A DNA stretch of 64,000 nt from Mycobacterium sp. EPa45. GTDB taxonomy: Bacteria > Actinomycetota > Actinomycetes > Mycobacteriales > Mycobacteriaceae. The notes beneath the pieces were generated by a model. The model saw only the letters and a program-made list of their open reading frames with translations. It had not been told where the DNA came from and searched no databases. Made by a program: the position numbers and the translations under genes. Of this stretch, positions 25,656 through 36,353 are shown in pieces. The number at the start of each line of letters is the position of its first letter. The first letter of the stretch is position 1. The stretch spans positions 5,456,001 through 5,520,000 of the forward strand of contig NZ_CP011773.1 in the NCBI RefSeq assembly GCF_001021385.1. Reading direction: 5' to 3'.

Positions 25656-25667
25656 GGACATGTGTCC
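25656..25667. promoter_or_regulatory. Palindromic operator GGACATGTGTCC at the TetR start
   Basis: The 12-base near-palindrome (one mismatched pair) overlaps the GTG start of the TetR gene at 25662. A -10-like GATAACT is a few bases upstream, so transcription may start in or next to the site. It is the partner of the site at 25510 and fits autorepression. Confidence 0.6.
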
Positions 25668-26255
25668 AGCGATGCCGTGCTAGCCGTCACCCCCAGCGGT
25701 GACGACGTGCCGCGCAACCGCCGCCAGGAAGAGACGTTCCGCAAGGTGCTGCAGGCGGGCATGGAGATGCTGCGGGAGTCGTCCTACGCCGATCTCACGG
25801 TGCGCGCCGTCGCGGCCCGCGCCAAAGTGGCGCCGGCGACGGCCTATACCTACTTCTCGTCGAAGAACCACCTGATCGCCGAGGTCTACCTCGACCTGGT
25901 CCGCGACGTGCCCTACTTCACCGACGTCAACGACAGCCGGCTGCACCGAGTTCAACAGTCCCTGCGCAGCCTGGCCCTGGTGATCGCCGACGAACCCGAG
26001 TTCGCGGCGGCATGCACCACCGCAGTGCTGAGCAATGACGCCGGGGTGGTGCGGGTGCGGGACCGTATCGGTGCCGAAATCCACAAGCGGATCAAGTCGG
26101 CGCTGGGCCCGGACGCCGATCCGAAGATCGTGTCCGCACTGGAGATGACCTACTTCGGCGCGCTCGTGCACGCCGGCAGCGGCACCATGAGCTACCGCGA
26201 GGTCGCCGACCGGATGGAATACGTCGTGAGCCTTATCTTGGGAGAAAATCAATGA
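25662..26255 (+). CDS. TetR family regulator of the CYP123-CYP51 cluster (Rv0767c-like)
   Basis: A 197-residue TetR protein: helix-turn-helix LTVRAVAARAKVAPATAYTYFSSK (about 47-69, read YADLTVRAV first) followed by helical ligand-binding segments. It holds the place of Rv0767c. The first GTG (25662) lies inside the palindrome and would require a leaderless or near-leaderless transcript; GTG codons at 25677 and 25707 are alternatives that keep the DNA-binding domain. The last codons overlap the CYP123 start by four bases. Likely ligand: a substrate or product of the P450/SDR/ALDH enzymes (inference). Confidence 0.85.
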   Translation: MSSDAVLAVTPSGDDVPRNRRQEETFRKVLQAGMEMLRESSYADLTVRAVAARAKVAPATAYTYFSSKNHLIAEVYLDLVRDVPYFTDVNDSRLHRVQQSLRSLALVIADEPEFAAACTTAVLSNDAGVVRVRDRIGAEIHKRIKSALGPDADPKIVSALEMTYFGALVHAGSGTMSYREVADRMEYVVSLILGENQ

Positions 26256-27466
26256 GCGTGCAGAGTCCGGATACCGTGCTGGACCCGTACAACTACGACT
26301 TCCACGAGGATCCCTACCCGTACTACAAGCGGCTGCGCGACGAGGCGCCGCTGTACTACAACGAGGAACTGAAGTTCTGGGCGCTCTCCCGGCACGCCGA
26401 CGTACTGCAGGGATTCCGTAACAGCACGACGCTGTCCAACAAGTACGGCGTCTCGCTGGATCCGGCATCACGCGGCCCGCATGCCTCCAAGACCATGTCG
26501 TTCCTGGCGATGGACGACCCGGCCCACTTGCGGCTGCGGACCCTGGTTTCGAAAGGCTTCACTCCCAGGCGGATTCGTGAGCTCGAGCCTCGGGTCACCG
26601 AAATCGCCACCAAACATCTCGACGCCATGATGGAGAAGGCCGCCGCCGGCGAGACGGTGGACTACGTCGACGAGTTCGCGGGCAAGCTTCCGATGGACGT
26701 CATCTCCGAACTGATGGGGGTGCCGGAAGCCGACCGCGTTCAGGTGCGCGCCTGGGCCGACGGTGTGATGCACCGTGACGAGGGTGTCACCGACGTTCCT
26801 CCGGAGGCGGTCGAGGCGTCGCTGAACCTGATCGTCTACTACCAGGCGATGGTCGAGGAGCGGCGAAAGAATCCGACCGAGGACCTGACGTCAGCACTGC
26901 TGGAGGCCGAGATCGACGGGGATCGCCTCACTGACGACGAGGTACTGGGCTTCATGTTCCTGATGGTCATCGCCGGCAACGAGACCACCACCAAACTGCT
27001 TGCCAATGCCGCATTCTGGGGGCACAAGAACCCCGACCAGCTGTCCGAGGTCTACGCCGACCTGTCGCGGGTGCCGCTCTGGGTGGAAGAGACGCTGCGT
27101 TATGACACCTCCAGCCAGATCCTGGCCCGCACCGTGGTGGGCGAGCTGACCCTGTACGACACCGTGATTCCCGATGGGGACGTGGTCCTGCTCCTTCCGG
27201 GATCGGCCCACCGCGACGAGCGCGCGTTCGACAGGCCCGACGACTACCTCATCGGCCGCGACATCGGCGCCAAGCTCCAGAGCTTCGGCAGCGGTGCACA
27301 CTTCTGCCTCGGCGCGCATCTGGCCCGCATGGAGGCGCGAGTTGCCTTGGAAGAACTGTTCAAACGCATCCGCGGCTATGAAGTCGATGAGGCGCACTCG
27401 GTGCGCGTCCACTCCAGCAACGTCCGTGGTTTCGCCCATCTGCCCATCACAGTGCAGCCTCGCTAG
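26252..27466 (+). CDS. cyp123: Cytochrome P450 CYP123 (Rv0766c-like)
   Basis: A 404-residue P450: haem loop FGSGAHFCLGAHLARME (cysteine 352), I-helix VIAGNETTTKLLAN and ExxR motif in EETLRYDTS. Family placement follows the gene order TetR-P450-SDR-CYP51-ferredoxin, identical to Rv0767c-Rv0763c, and sequence resemblance. The physiological substrate of CYP123 is not known. The ATG overlaps the TetR stop (ATGA), showing coupled translation. Electrons probably come from the ferredoxin at 29685. Confidence 0.87.
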   Translation: MSVQSPDTVLDPYNYDFHEDPYPYYKRLRDEAPLYYNEELKFWALSRHADVLQGFRNSTTLSNKYGVSLDPASRGPHASKTMSFLAMDDPAHLRLRTLVSKGFTPRRIRELEPRVTEIATKHLDAMMEKAAAGETVDYVDEFAGKLPMDVISELMGVPEADRVQVRAWADGVMHRDEGVTDVPPEAVEASLNLIVYYQAMVEERRKNPTEDLTSALLEAEIDGDRLTDDEVLGFMFLMVIAGNETTTKLLANAAFWGHKNPDQLSEVYADLSRVPLWVEETLRYDTSSQILARTVVGELTLYDTVIPDGDVVLLLPGSAHRDERAFDRPDDYLIGRDIGAKLQSFGSGAHFCLGAHLARMEARVALEELFKRIRGYEVDEAHSVRVHSSNVRGFAHLPITVQPR

Positions 27467-27490
27467 AAGGACGCACCGAAAGGTTCCCGA

Positions 27491-28311
27491 ATGCCCCGTT
27501 TCGCTCCCCTTCCCGACCGCAGGCCCGCCATCGTCGCCGGCGCCTCATCCGGTATCGGTGAGGCGACCGCCATTGAGCTCGCCGCACGCGGGTTCCCGGT
27601 CGCCCTCGGTGCACGCCGCGTCGAGAAACTCACCGACATCGTCGGCAAGATCAACGCCGACGGTGGTGAGGCCGTCGGATTCCACCTCGACGTCACCGAC
27701 CCCAACTCGGTGAAATCCTTTGTCGCCCAGTCAACCGATGCACTGGGCGACATCGAGGTCCTGGTGGCCGGCGCCGGCGACACTTACTTCGGCAAGCTCG
27801 ACGAGATCACCAGCGACGAATTCGAATCGCAGTTGCAGATCCACCTGGTCGGCGCTTTCCGATTGGCCAATGCGGTGCTGCCCGGGATGCTGCAACGCCA
27901 GCGCGGCGACCTGATCTTCGTGGGATCCGATGTCTCGCTGCGGCAGCGTCCGCACATGGGCGCCTACGGCGCGGCCAAGGCCGCGCTGGTCGCCATGGTG
28001 AACAACTTCCAGATGGAACTCGAAGGCACCGGCGTTCGCGCGTCGATCGTGCATCCCGGCCCGACCAAGACCTCGATGGGCTGGAGCCTGCCCGCCGAGA
28101 AAATCGGCCCCGCACTGGAGGATTGGGCTAAGTGGGGACAGGCCCGCCACGACTACTTCCTGCGCGCAGCAGATCTCGCGCGGGCCATCACGTTCGTCGC
28201 GGAGACGCCACGCGGCGGGTTCATCGCCAACATGGAGCTTCAGCCCGAAGCTCCGCTGGCCGACAACAAGGACCGCCAGAAACTTGCCCTGGGCGAGGAA
28301 GGAATGCCATC

Positions 28312-28315
<4 letters not shown>
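27491..28315 (+). CDS. SDR family oxidoreductase (Rv0765c-like)
   Basis: A 274-residue SDR: VAGASSGIGEATAIELAARG (cofactor loop), GARRVEKL (arginines suggest NADP), and YGAAKAAL (YxxxK), with GSDVSLRQRPHMGAYGA carrying the serine. It sits between CYP123 and CYP51 with 24 bases before and a four-base overlap after (GTGA), so it belongs to the same transcript. It may process the product of either P450. The C-terminus (QPEAPLADNKDRQKLALGEE) is charged and longer than in typical SDRs. Confidence 0.87.
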
Positions 28316-29894
<1,579 letters not shown>

Positions 29895-29895
29895 C

Positions 29896-30435
29896 ATGGC
29901 GTCAAGAGAACAGCTCGACGACTGGGTCGAGCGCTGGCTGCAGGCCAACAAGGACTCCGAAGCGGCAGGCGACTGGACGAATCTGGCCGAGTTCTACACC
30001 GAGGACGCCACCTACGGCTGGAACATCGGGCCCAAGGAAGACGTCATGTGCGTCGGCAAGGACCAGATCCGCGACGTCGCACTCGGCCTGGAGATGGAAG
30101 GCCTGGAGAACTGGGTCTACGAATACCAGAAGGTGCTCGTCGACGAGAAGCAGAACGAGATCGTCGGCTTCTGGAAGCAGATCGCGAACAAGTCCGACGG
30201 CACCCGCGACGAGATCTATGGCATCGGCGGCAGCTGGTTCCGATTGAACGACGATCTGCTGATCGAGTGGCAGCGTGACTTCTTCGACTTCGGCCATGTG
30301 CAGAAGGCGTTCGTCAAGCTGATCTCCTCGGGCGATCTGACCTCCACCATGCAGAAGCGCATCGAGCGCAGCGTCGCGGGTGAGAAGCTCCCGGGTTATT
30401 ACCCCCTCGGTGAGGCTCCCGTCCCGATCTGGTGA
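29896..30435 (+). CDS. NTF2-like / SnoaL-type protein (Rv0762c-like)
   Basis: A 179-residue NTF2-like protein: the helical start WVERWLQANKDSEAAGDWTNLAEFYTEDATYGW followed by beta strands (IVGFWKQIANKSDG, GIGGSWFRLNDDLLIEWQRD FFD). The ATG is one base past the ferredoxin stop. It matches the place of Rv0762c. The role is unknown; related proteins act as isomerases or dehydratases or only bind ligand. It is the last gene of the TetR-CYP123-SDR-CYP51-ferredoxin transcript. Confidence 0.8.
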   Translation: MASREQLDDWVERWLQANKDSEAAGDWTNLAEFYTEDATYGWNIGPKEDVMCVGKDQIRDVALGLEMEGLENWVYEYQKVLVDEKQNEIVGFWKQIANKSDGTRDEIYGIGGSWFRLNDDLLIEWQRDFFDFGHVQKAFVKLISSGDLTSTMQKRIERSVAGEKLPGYYPLGEAPVPIW

Positions 30436-30511
30436 ATACTCGACACCTGTCAAGTAATCGGCCCCCGGCAGTGACTTACGAAGTGACGGAGGTCATAATG
30501 GTCAGCAGGAC

Positions 30512-30525
30512 AGGAACACGTTCTA
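30512..30525. promoter_or_regulatory. KstR-like operator before adhB
   Basis: AGGAACACGTTCTA fits the consensus TnnAACnnGTTnnA that I recall for the cholesterol-catabolism repressor KstR at every specified position except the first. It stands 81 bases upstream of adhB, and TTCTAAT overlapping it could be the -10. Inference only; KstR control of adhB is not something I know to be established. Confidence 0.4.
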
Positions 30526-30562
30526 ATTCTTGCCTAGATTGACCATCCGGCGTGGCCGGCCG

Positions 30563-30589
30563 CCCCGGAGACCGCCGGGGTCGGGTTTT
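30563..30589 (+). terminator. GC hairpin with T-run in the adhB leader
   Basis: CCCCGG (30563-30568) pairs with CCGGGG (30575-30580) around a six-base loop, followed by TCGGGTTTT. This resembles an intrinsic terminator but lies upstream of adhB, between the KstR-like site and the start. It may terminate the cyp51 transcript or act as an attenuator. Confidence 0.45.
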
Positions 30590-30606
30590 GCGAGTGGAGG
30601 TTCGCT

Positions 30607-31740
30607 GTGAAGACAAAAGGTGCTCTCATCTGGGAGTTCAACCAACCATGGTCGATCGAGGAAATCGAGATCGGCGACCCGGTCAAGGACGAAGTCAAGA
30701 TCCAGATGGAAGCTTCGGGCATGTGCCACAGCGACCACCACCTGGTCACCGGCGACATCCCGATGGCCGGCTTCCCGGTGCTCGGCGGCCATGAGGGCGC
30801 CGGCATCGTCACCGAGGTCGGCCCCGGCGTCGACCATCTGGCCCCCGGCGATCACGTGGTGCTGTCGTTCATCCCGTCGTGTGGCGAGTGTCCGGCCTGC
30901 CAGGAGGGGTTGCGCAACCTCTGCGACCTGGGCGCAGGCCTGCTTGCCGGCACCGCAGTATCCGACGGCACGCACCGCATCCACGCCGTCAAGAACGGTC
31001 AGCCGGTCATCCCGATGACGTTGCTGGGCACCTTCAGCCCGTACATGGTGGTGCACAAGAGCTCGGTAGTGAAGATCGACCCGTCCATCCCGTTCGAGGT
31101 CGCCTGCCTGGTGGGCTGCGGCGTCACGACGGGCTACGGCTCGGCCGTCCGCAGCGGCGACGTCCGCCCCGGCGAGGACGTCGTGATCGTCGGCGTCGGC
31201 GGCGTCGGCACCGGCGCCCTGCAGGGTGCGCTCAACGCCGGCGCGCGGAACATCTTCGCCGTCGACCCGGTCGAGTTCAAGCGCGACAACGCGCTGAAGT
31301 TCGGCGCCACCCACGCCTACCCCGACATCTTCAGTGCGATGGCGGGGGTCGCCGAGGTCACCCAGGGACGGATGGCGCACAAGACCATCGTGACCGTGGG
31401 CGAGCTCAAGGGTGAGGACATCGACCACTACATGAACATCACCGCCAAGGGCGGCACCGTGGTGGCTACCGCTGTGGCGAACATGGCCAGCAGCGACGTC
31501 ACGTTGAACCTGGCGATGCTCACTCTGATGCAGAAGCGCCTGCAGGGCACCATCTTCGGTGGCGGCAACCCGCACTATGACATCCCGCAGCTGCTGTCGA
31601 TGTACAAGGCGGGCAAGCTCAATCTCGACGACATGGTCACCCGGCAGTACAAGCTCGAGCAGATCAACGACGGTTACAAGGACATGCTCGAAGGCCGCAA
31701 CATCCGCGGCGTTATCCGCTACACCGACGAGGACCGCTGA
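30607..31740 (+). CDS. adhB: Zinc-dependent alcohol dehydrogenase AdhB (Rv0761c-like, NDMA-type)
   Basis: A 377-residue medium-chain dehydrogenase: catalytic zinc ligands in GMCHSDHH and GGHEGAGIV, structural zinc cysteines CGECPACQEGLRNLC, and the cofactor loop VGVGGVGTGALQGALNAG. It belongs to the actinobacterial group of nicotinoprotein/NDMA-type alcohol dehydrogenases, in which NAD stays bound and mycofactocin may be the electron carrier. The likely reaction is oxidation of a long-chain or sterol-derived alcohol. GTG start after GTGGAGGTTCGCT. It precedes the KSI-like gene by 88 bases. Confidence 0.88.
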   Translation: MKTKGALIWEFNQPWSIEEIEIGDPVKDEVKIQMEASGMCHSDHHLVTGDIPMAGFPVLGGHEGAGIVTEVGPGVDHLAPGDHVVLSFIPSCGECPACQEGLRNLCDLGAGLLAGTAVSDGTHRIHAVKNGQPVIPMTLLGTFSPYMVVHKSSVVKIDPSIPFEVACLVGCGVTTGYGSAVRSGDVRPGEDVVIVGVGGVGTGALQGALNAGARNIFAVDPVEFKRDNALKFGATHAYPDIFSAMAGVAEVTQGRMAHKTIVTVGELKGEDIDHYMNITAKGGTVVATAVANMASSDVTLNLAMLTLMQKRLQGTIFGGGNPHYDIPQLLSMYKAGKLNLDDMVTRQYKLEQINDGYKDMLEGRNIRGVIRYTDEDR

Positions 31741-31828
31741 TCTTCGCGTGTCGTCGGAGGACCTTCCGGGCCGTGCCCGCCTTGCCCACCGGCGCGGGCA
31801 CGGCCCGGAATTCATAGAAGGAGAACCG

Positions 31829-32263
31829 ATGTCCACGACCACCGAACAGACCCCGGCTCTGGCCGCATCGCAGGCATCCTGGCGGTGCGTGATGTCGCAC
31901 GATCGCGAAGGCTGGCTGGCCCTGATGGCCGACGATGTCGTGATCGAGGATCCGATCGGGCCGGCCATCACCAACCCCGACGGAAACGGTGTGCGGGGCA
32001 AGGCCGCGGTCGCGGATTTCTACGATGCGAACATCGCGATCAACAATCTTCGCGTCACCTGCGAAGAGACGTTTCCGTCCAGTTCCCCGAACGAGGTCGC
32101 CCATATCCTGGTGCTGCGCAGCCAGTTCGAGGGTGGCATCACAAGTACGGTGCGTGGCGTGTTCACCTACCACGTCAACGACGCCGGCCTGATCGCCAAC
32201 ATGCGCGGCTACTGGAACATGGACGGCATGCAGTTCGGTCAGGCTCCTGCCGACAGTGAGTGA
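31829..32263 (+). CDS. Ketosteroid isomerase-like NTF2 protein (Rv0760c-like)
   Basis: A 144-residue KSI-fold protein nearly identical in pattern to Rv0760c: SWRCVMSHDREGWLALMADD, VIEDPIGPAITNPDG, CEETFPSSSPNEVAHILVL, FTYHVNDAGLIANMRGYW. The Rv0760c structure is a KSI-like dimer that binds steroids, with no proven role. The ATG follows AGAAGGAGAACCG, a strong ribosome site; the longer frame from 31559 is inside adhB. It overlaps the next gene by eight bases. Confidence 0.88.
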   Translation: MSTTTEQTPALAASQASWRCVMSHDREGWLALMADDVVIEDPIGPAITNPDGNGVRGKAAVADFYDANIAINNLRVTCEETFPSSSPNEVAHILVLRSQFEGGITSTVRGVFTYHVNDAGLIANMRGYWNMDGMQFGQAPADSE

Positions 32264-33125
32264 TCGGCCACTGGCCGGATTCGGCGCCGTCGTCGTCGGC
32301 GGTTCCCGTGGCATAGGTGCCGCTGTTTCGGCATTGCTGGCCGAGTGCGGCGCGAGTGTTGTGGTCAACGGTCGCGACGAGTCAGCTGCCGAAACGACGG
32401 TGGCCGCCATCACCCAGGCCGGCGGCCGGGCCGTCGCGCATGCGGGTTCGGCTGCCGACGAGACTGTCGCCGAAGAGCTGATGACGTTGTGCGAGAACGA
32501 GTTCGGCGCGGTTGATGCATTGGTCAACTGTGCGGGTGCGCCCGAACCGCCCGGCTCGTCGATACTGTCCGTCACACCCGCTGAGTTCCGCGATCTGCTC
32601 GACATCCACCTCGGCACCACGTTCGCGACCTGCCGGGCGGCCGCACCCAGGATGGTGGCCCGTCGTCGCGGCGCGATCGTCAACACCAGTTCCTTTGCCT
32701 TCCTTGGCGATTACGGCGGCACCGGATATCCGGCGGGCAAGGGTGCGGTGAACGGCCTGACGATGGCCATCGCGGCAGAGCTGGCCGAGCACGGCGTGCG
32801 CGCAAACGTGGTGTGTCCCGGCGCCAAGACCCGGCTGTCCTCCGGGTCGGATTTCGAGGGGCAGATCGAATCGCTGCGTCAGCGCGGCATCCTCGACGAC
32901 GTCAGCGCGCAGGGCGCGCTCGATGCCGCACCGCCGGAGTACGTCGCCCCGCTGTACGCATACCTGGTCAGCGACCTGGCCGGCAAGGTCACCGGCCAGA
33001 TCCTCATCGCCGCCGGGGGTTTCGTCGGTCGGTTCGACAAACCCTCCCCCGCGTTCATCAATTACCGGGATCACCACGACTCACCGCCGTGGACGGTCAG
33101 TGAGATCGCGGCGATGCTGGGCTGA
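32256..33125 (+). CDS. SDR family oxidoreductase
   Basis: A 289-residue SDR: VVVGGSRGIGAAVSALLAECG (cofactor loop), NGRDESAA (arginine suggests NADP), NCAG, NTSSFAFLGDYGGTG and YPAGKGAV (YxxxK). The C-terminus is longer than usual (GRFDKPSPAFINYRDHHDSPPW). The GTG start lies inside the last codons of the KSI-like gene, so it is co-translated. In H37Rv nothing stands between Rv0760c and Rv0759c; this gene and the next glycosyltransferase are insertions or lineage-specific retentions. Confidence 0.85.
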   Translation: MSDRPLAGFGAVVVGGSRGIGAAVSALLAECGASVVVNGRDESAAETTVAAITQAGGRAVAHAGSAADETVAEELMTLCENEFGAVDALVNCAGAPEPPGSSILSVTPAEFRDLLDIHLGTTFATCRAAAPRMVARRRGAIVNTSSFAFLGDYGGTGYPAGKGAVNGLTMAIAAELAEHGVRANVVCPGAKTRLSSGSDFEGQIESLRQRGILDDVSAQGALDAAPPEYVAPLYAYLVSDLAGKVTGQILIAAGGFVGRFDKPSPAFINYRDHHDSPPWTVSEIAAMLG

Positions 33126-33126
33126 G

Positions 33127-34365
33127 CTAGGCCGTCAGGTCGTAGATCGGCATCCTGCCGACCCGCGTAGCGCCGAACACCCGCCGCAGCGCCACCCATC
33201 GCACGAGCGTGGCGAGCAGGTTGGCCACCACAAGCACGGACAGTTCGGCAGCCCTGCCGACCATCGGATCGAAGCGGTGTAGCAGATACAGCGAGCCGCT
33301 GGTGATGGCGAGCCCGAATCCGAAGATCAGCAGACCCTGAACGTGATGGCGAGCGACTCCGGTGCGGCCGCGGATGCCGAAGGTGAACGCCCGGTTGGCG
33401 GCGGTGTTGGCCAGCGCGGTCAGCAGTAGCGCGGTCAGGTTGGCGGCCTGGGCGCCCAAGGCCGGGTGCAGCGAAAGATACAGCAGCGCAAAGGCAATGG
33501 TGCTGGCGATGCCGATCAGGCCGAAGCGCAGCAGCTGCCCGACCATGCCGCGGGGCACGCCGGGCACCAGCGGCTCGCGACCGAGCGCTGCCTGCAGATC
33601 GCGCAGGGGCAGCGAGCCGGTGGTCAGCGCCCGGCCCACTCGCCAGCAGCCCTTGAGGTCTTCGACGGCGGTGGCGACGATGTCGACACGAGAATCGGGG
33701 TCGTCGATCCAGTCGACCGGCACCTCGTGGATGCGCAGGCCGGCCTTCTCGGCCAGCACCAGCAGTTCGGTGTCGAAGAACCAGCCGGTGTCGGAGACCA
33801 GCGGCAGCAGCCGGCGTGCGACGTCGGCGCGCAACGCCTTGAACCCGCATTGGGCGTCGGAGAAGCGGGCATCGAGCAGGCCGCGCAAGAGCAGGTTGTA
33901 ACCGCGAGACACCACTTCGCGCTTGATGCCCCGCACGACCCGAGAGGAGGCGGCCAGCCGGGACCCGATGGCGATGTCGGAATGCCCGGACACCAACGGG
34001 GCGACCAAGGGCATCAGCGCGGACAGATGCGTCGACAAGTCGACATCCATGTAGGCGACCACCTCGGCCGATGACGAGGACCATGCCGCGGCGAGCGCGC
34101 CGCCGCGGCCCTTGGCGTCGAGATGGATCACCTCGACGTCGGGCAGGTCGTCGGCCAGTCGACGCGCCACCGCCAGAGTGCCGTCAGTACTTGCGTTGTC
34201 CGCGACCACGATTCGGGTCCGGTACGGCACCTCGTCGAGCAGGAACCGGTGAAGCCGCCGTACGCAGGAGCCAACGTCGTGTTCCTCGTTGTGCACCGGG
34301 ATGACGATGTCGAGAATGTAGTGACCCCGGACGCCGATCGGAGCAATGCGCTGCTCGTCGGTCAT
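33127..34365 (-). CDS. Family 2 glycosyltransferase with a GtrA-like membrane domain
   Basis: The 412-residue protein joins a GT-A glycosyltransferase (LDIVIPVHNEEHDV, ADNASTDGT, DxD-type MDVDLSTHL, SDAQCGFKALR, about residues 10-240) with four C-terminal membrane helices of the GtrA type (FGLIGIASTIAFALLYL, ANTAANRAFTF). This layout is that of polyprenyl-phosphate sugar synthases whose GtrA part may move the lipid-sugar across the membrane. Likely substrate: a nucleotide sugar and decaprenyl phosphate (inference). I chose the ATG at 34365; 34410 is possible. It converges with the SDR and diverges from the HIT gene. Confidence 0.85.
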   Translation of the reverse strand: MTDEQRIAPIGVRGHYILDIVIPVHNEEHDVGSCVRRLHRFLLDEVPYRTRIVVADNASTDGTLAVARRLADDLPDVEVIHLDAKGRGGALAAAWSSSSAEVVAYMDVDLSTHLSALMPLVAPLVSGHSDIAIGSRLAASSRVVRGIKREVVSRGYNLLLRGLLDARFSDAQCGFKALRADVARRLLPLVSDTGWFFDTELLVLAEKAGLRIHEVPVDWIDDPDSRVDIVATAVEDLKGCWRVGRALTTGSLPLRDLQAALGREPLVPGVPRGMVGQLLRFGLIGIASTIAFALLYLSLHPALGAQAANLTALLLTALANTAANRAFTFGIRGRTGVARHHVQGLLIFGFGLAITSGSLYLLHRFDPMVGRAAELSVLVVANLLATLVRWVALRRVFGATRVGRMPIYDLTA

Positions 34366-34474
34366 GACGATGATGTTCGCGCCCCAAGCTGCCGTACCAC
34401 TGCGCCGCATCTGAGGAGTTGCTGTGTGCCAGCTCCATAACGGGCTGCGCGCGGCTACTCATATGCTTGGGCTC

Positions 34475-34879
34475 ATGGCCTCCGTCTTCTCCAAGATCAT
34501 CAGCGGCGAACTGCCGGGACGATTCGTCTACTCCGACGACGAGGTCGTCGCCTTCCTGACCATCGAGCCGATGACGCCAGGGCACACGTTGGTGGTTCCG
34601 CGCGCTGAGGTCGACAACTGGCAGGACGTCGAGCCGGCGGTGTTCAACAAGGTGATGGCGGTGTCGCAGAAGATCGGTAAGGCGGTCTGCGCCGCGTTCG
34701 GCGCCGAGCGGTCCGGGCTGATCATCGCCGGACTGGAAGTGCCACATCTGCACGTGCACGTGTTCCCGGCGCGCAATCTGTCCGACTTCGGTTTTGCCAA
34801 CGTCGACCGCAACCCGTCGTCGGAGTCGCTCGACCAGGCGCAGGCCAAGATCAAGGCCGCGCTGGCCGAACTCGGCTAG
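34475..34879 (+). CDS. HIT family protein (Rv0759c-like)
   Basis: A 134-residue histidine-triad protein: [24 protein letters not shown] at the start and the triad HLHVHVFP (positions about 92-99). HIT proteins hydrolyse or transfer nucleotidyl groups from nucleotide conjugates. The ATG at 34475 gives the family length; 34424 would add an unlikely head. Nearly identical in pattern to Rv0759c, next to phoR as in H37Rv. It ends with a four-base tail-to-tail overlap with phoR. Confidence 0.9.
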   Translation: MASVFSKIISGELPGRFVYSDDEVVAFLTIEPMTPGHTLVVPRAEVDNWQDVEPAVFNKVMAVSQKIGKAVCAAFGAERSGLIIAGLEVPHLHVHVFPARNLSDFGFANVDRNPSSESLDQAQAKIKAALAELG

Positions 34880-36315
34880 ACGCCTGGGGAGACCGGGGCC
34901 GGCACGTCGGCGATGCGCGGCAGGCTGACCCGGAAGCAGCAGCCCTGTCCGGGCGCGGTCGCCACCGTGACCCGGCCACCGTGGGCGTCGACCAGCGAGT
35001 CGACGATCGACAACCCCAGCCCGGTGCCGCCACTGGCGCGGGCGCGCGACGAGTCGGTGCGGTAGAAGCGCTCGAACACCCGCCGCGCGTCTTCGGGCGT
35101 CATGCCCGGCCCTTCGTCGGCGACCTCGAGGACCGCGTCGTCGGGAAGCGTGCCGACGCGGACCGTGATCCGCGCCGTCTCCGGGGTGTGCTGCAACGCG
35201 TTGGCCACCAGGTTGCCCAGAACCTGGCGCAGTCGGGCCTCGTCGCCGATGACCTCGGGGGTACCCGGGCCGTCGAAAACCTCCATGGTGATGGTGCGTT
35301 TCGGGGCGATCGAGCGGGCGTCGTGCACGGCGTCGGTGGCCAGGGCCAGCAGGTCGACCCGGCGTTGTTCAAGCGGGCGCTGGGCATCGAGGCGGGCCAA
35401 CAACAGCAAATCGTCGACCAGCAGACCCATCCGGCGGGATTCACTTTCGATGCGGGACATGATCATCTCGACGTCGCGGGCCGCGCCCTGCCGGTAGAGC
35501 TCGGCGAATCCGCGGATGGTTGTCAGCGGCGTCCGCAGTTCATGGCTGGCGTCGGTGATGAACCGCCGCATCCGTTCCTCGGAGGTGCGCGCCTTCTCGG
35601 CGGAGTCCACCGATGACGCCATCGCGGTCTGGATCTGAGCGAGCATGCCGTTGAGCGCGAGGGACAACCGGCCGACCTCGGTACGCGGATCACGTTCGGG
35701 CACACGGCGATCCAGCTGCCCGGCAGCGATCGCGGCGGCGGTCTTCTCGACTTCGACCAGCGGCCGCAGGCTGCGGTGCACCACCCAGTAGCCGGCGACG
35801 CCGAGGATCACCAGGACGGCAGCGCCGATCGCGACCTGCGACCAGGCGAGGCTGCGGACGGTGGATTGGATGTCGGACATGTCGACGGCGACGGTGGTCA
35901 GCTCGCCGCCCGGGCCGCGCACCGACACTGCGCGCCACTCGACCGGGGAGTGTTCCAGCGAGCCGACGGTCACCGGTACCGGGCCTACGTCGTTGTCGTC
36001 GGGCAGCGCCGGTTCGGCGTCGCGGTCATTGACGGCCATCCAGATGTGGCCGTCGGCGTCGACGCCACGGACGTAGAAGTTCGACGGCGGGCGGGCCGGG
36101 TTCGGTTCCTCGTCGGGCGGGGGCATCCGGCGCGGAGCCTGCGCCCACCCTCGGGAGGCATCGAGCAGCGTCTGGTCGGCGCGGTTGACGAGGTCGTGCT
36201 GGAGCGTCGAGGTGACGGCGATCCCGGAGGCGAGCAGACCGCATCCAACGAGCAGCAGCATGGCGGCCACCAGGCCGACTCTCAGCGGCAGGGCTCGGTG
36301 GTACGCACTGGGCAT
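34876..36315 (-). CDS. phoR: Sensor histidine kinase PhoR
   Basis: A 479-residue membrane sensor kinase: two membrane helices (about 12-34 and 157-179) around an external sensor domain, a HAMP region ([21 protein letters not shown]), the dimerisation box [12 protein letters not shown] with phospho-acceptor His258, and the ATPase N and G boxes ([26 protein letters not shown]). With PhoP it responds to acidic pH and chloride in M. tuberculosis and controls virulence lipids and ESX-1 output. The gene follows phoP by 38 bases and overlaps the HIT gene tail to tail. Confidence 0.93.
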   Translation of the reverse strand: MPSAYHRALPLRVGLVAAMLLLVGCGLLASGIAVTSTLQHDLVNRADQTLLDASRGWAQAPRRMPPPDEEPNPARPPSNFYVRGVDADGHIWMAVNDRDAEPALPDDNDVGPVPVTVGSLEHSPVEWRAVSVRGPGGELTTVAVDMSDIQSTVRSLAWSQVAIGAAVLVILGVAGYWVVHRSLRPLVEVEKTAAAIAAGQLDRRVPERDPRTEVGRLSLALNGMLAQIQTAMASSVDSAEKARTSEERMRRFITDASHELRTPLTTIRGFAELYRQGAARDVEMIMSRIESESRRMGLLVDDLLLLARLDAQRPLEQRRVDLLALATDAVHDARSIAPKRTITMEVFDGPGTPEVIGDEARLRQVLGNLVANALQHTPETARITVRVGTLPDDAVLEVADEGPGMTPEDARRVFERFYRTDSSRARASGGTGLGLSIVDSLVDAHGGRVTVATAPGQGCCFRVSLPRIADVPAPVSPGV

Positions 36316-36353
36316 TTCTCTATTGTTCGCGCCGATCGGCGCGACGCGCCGGA

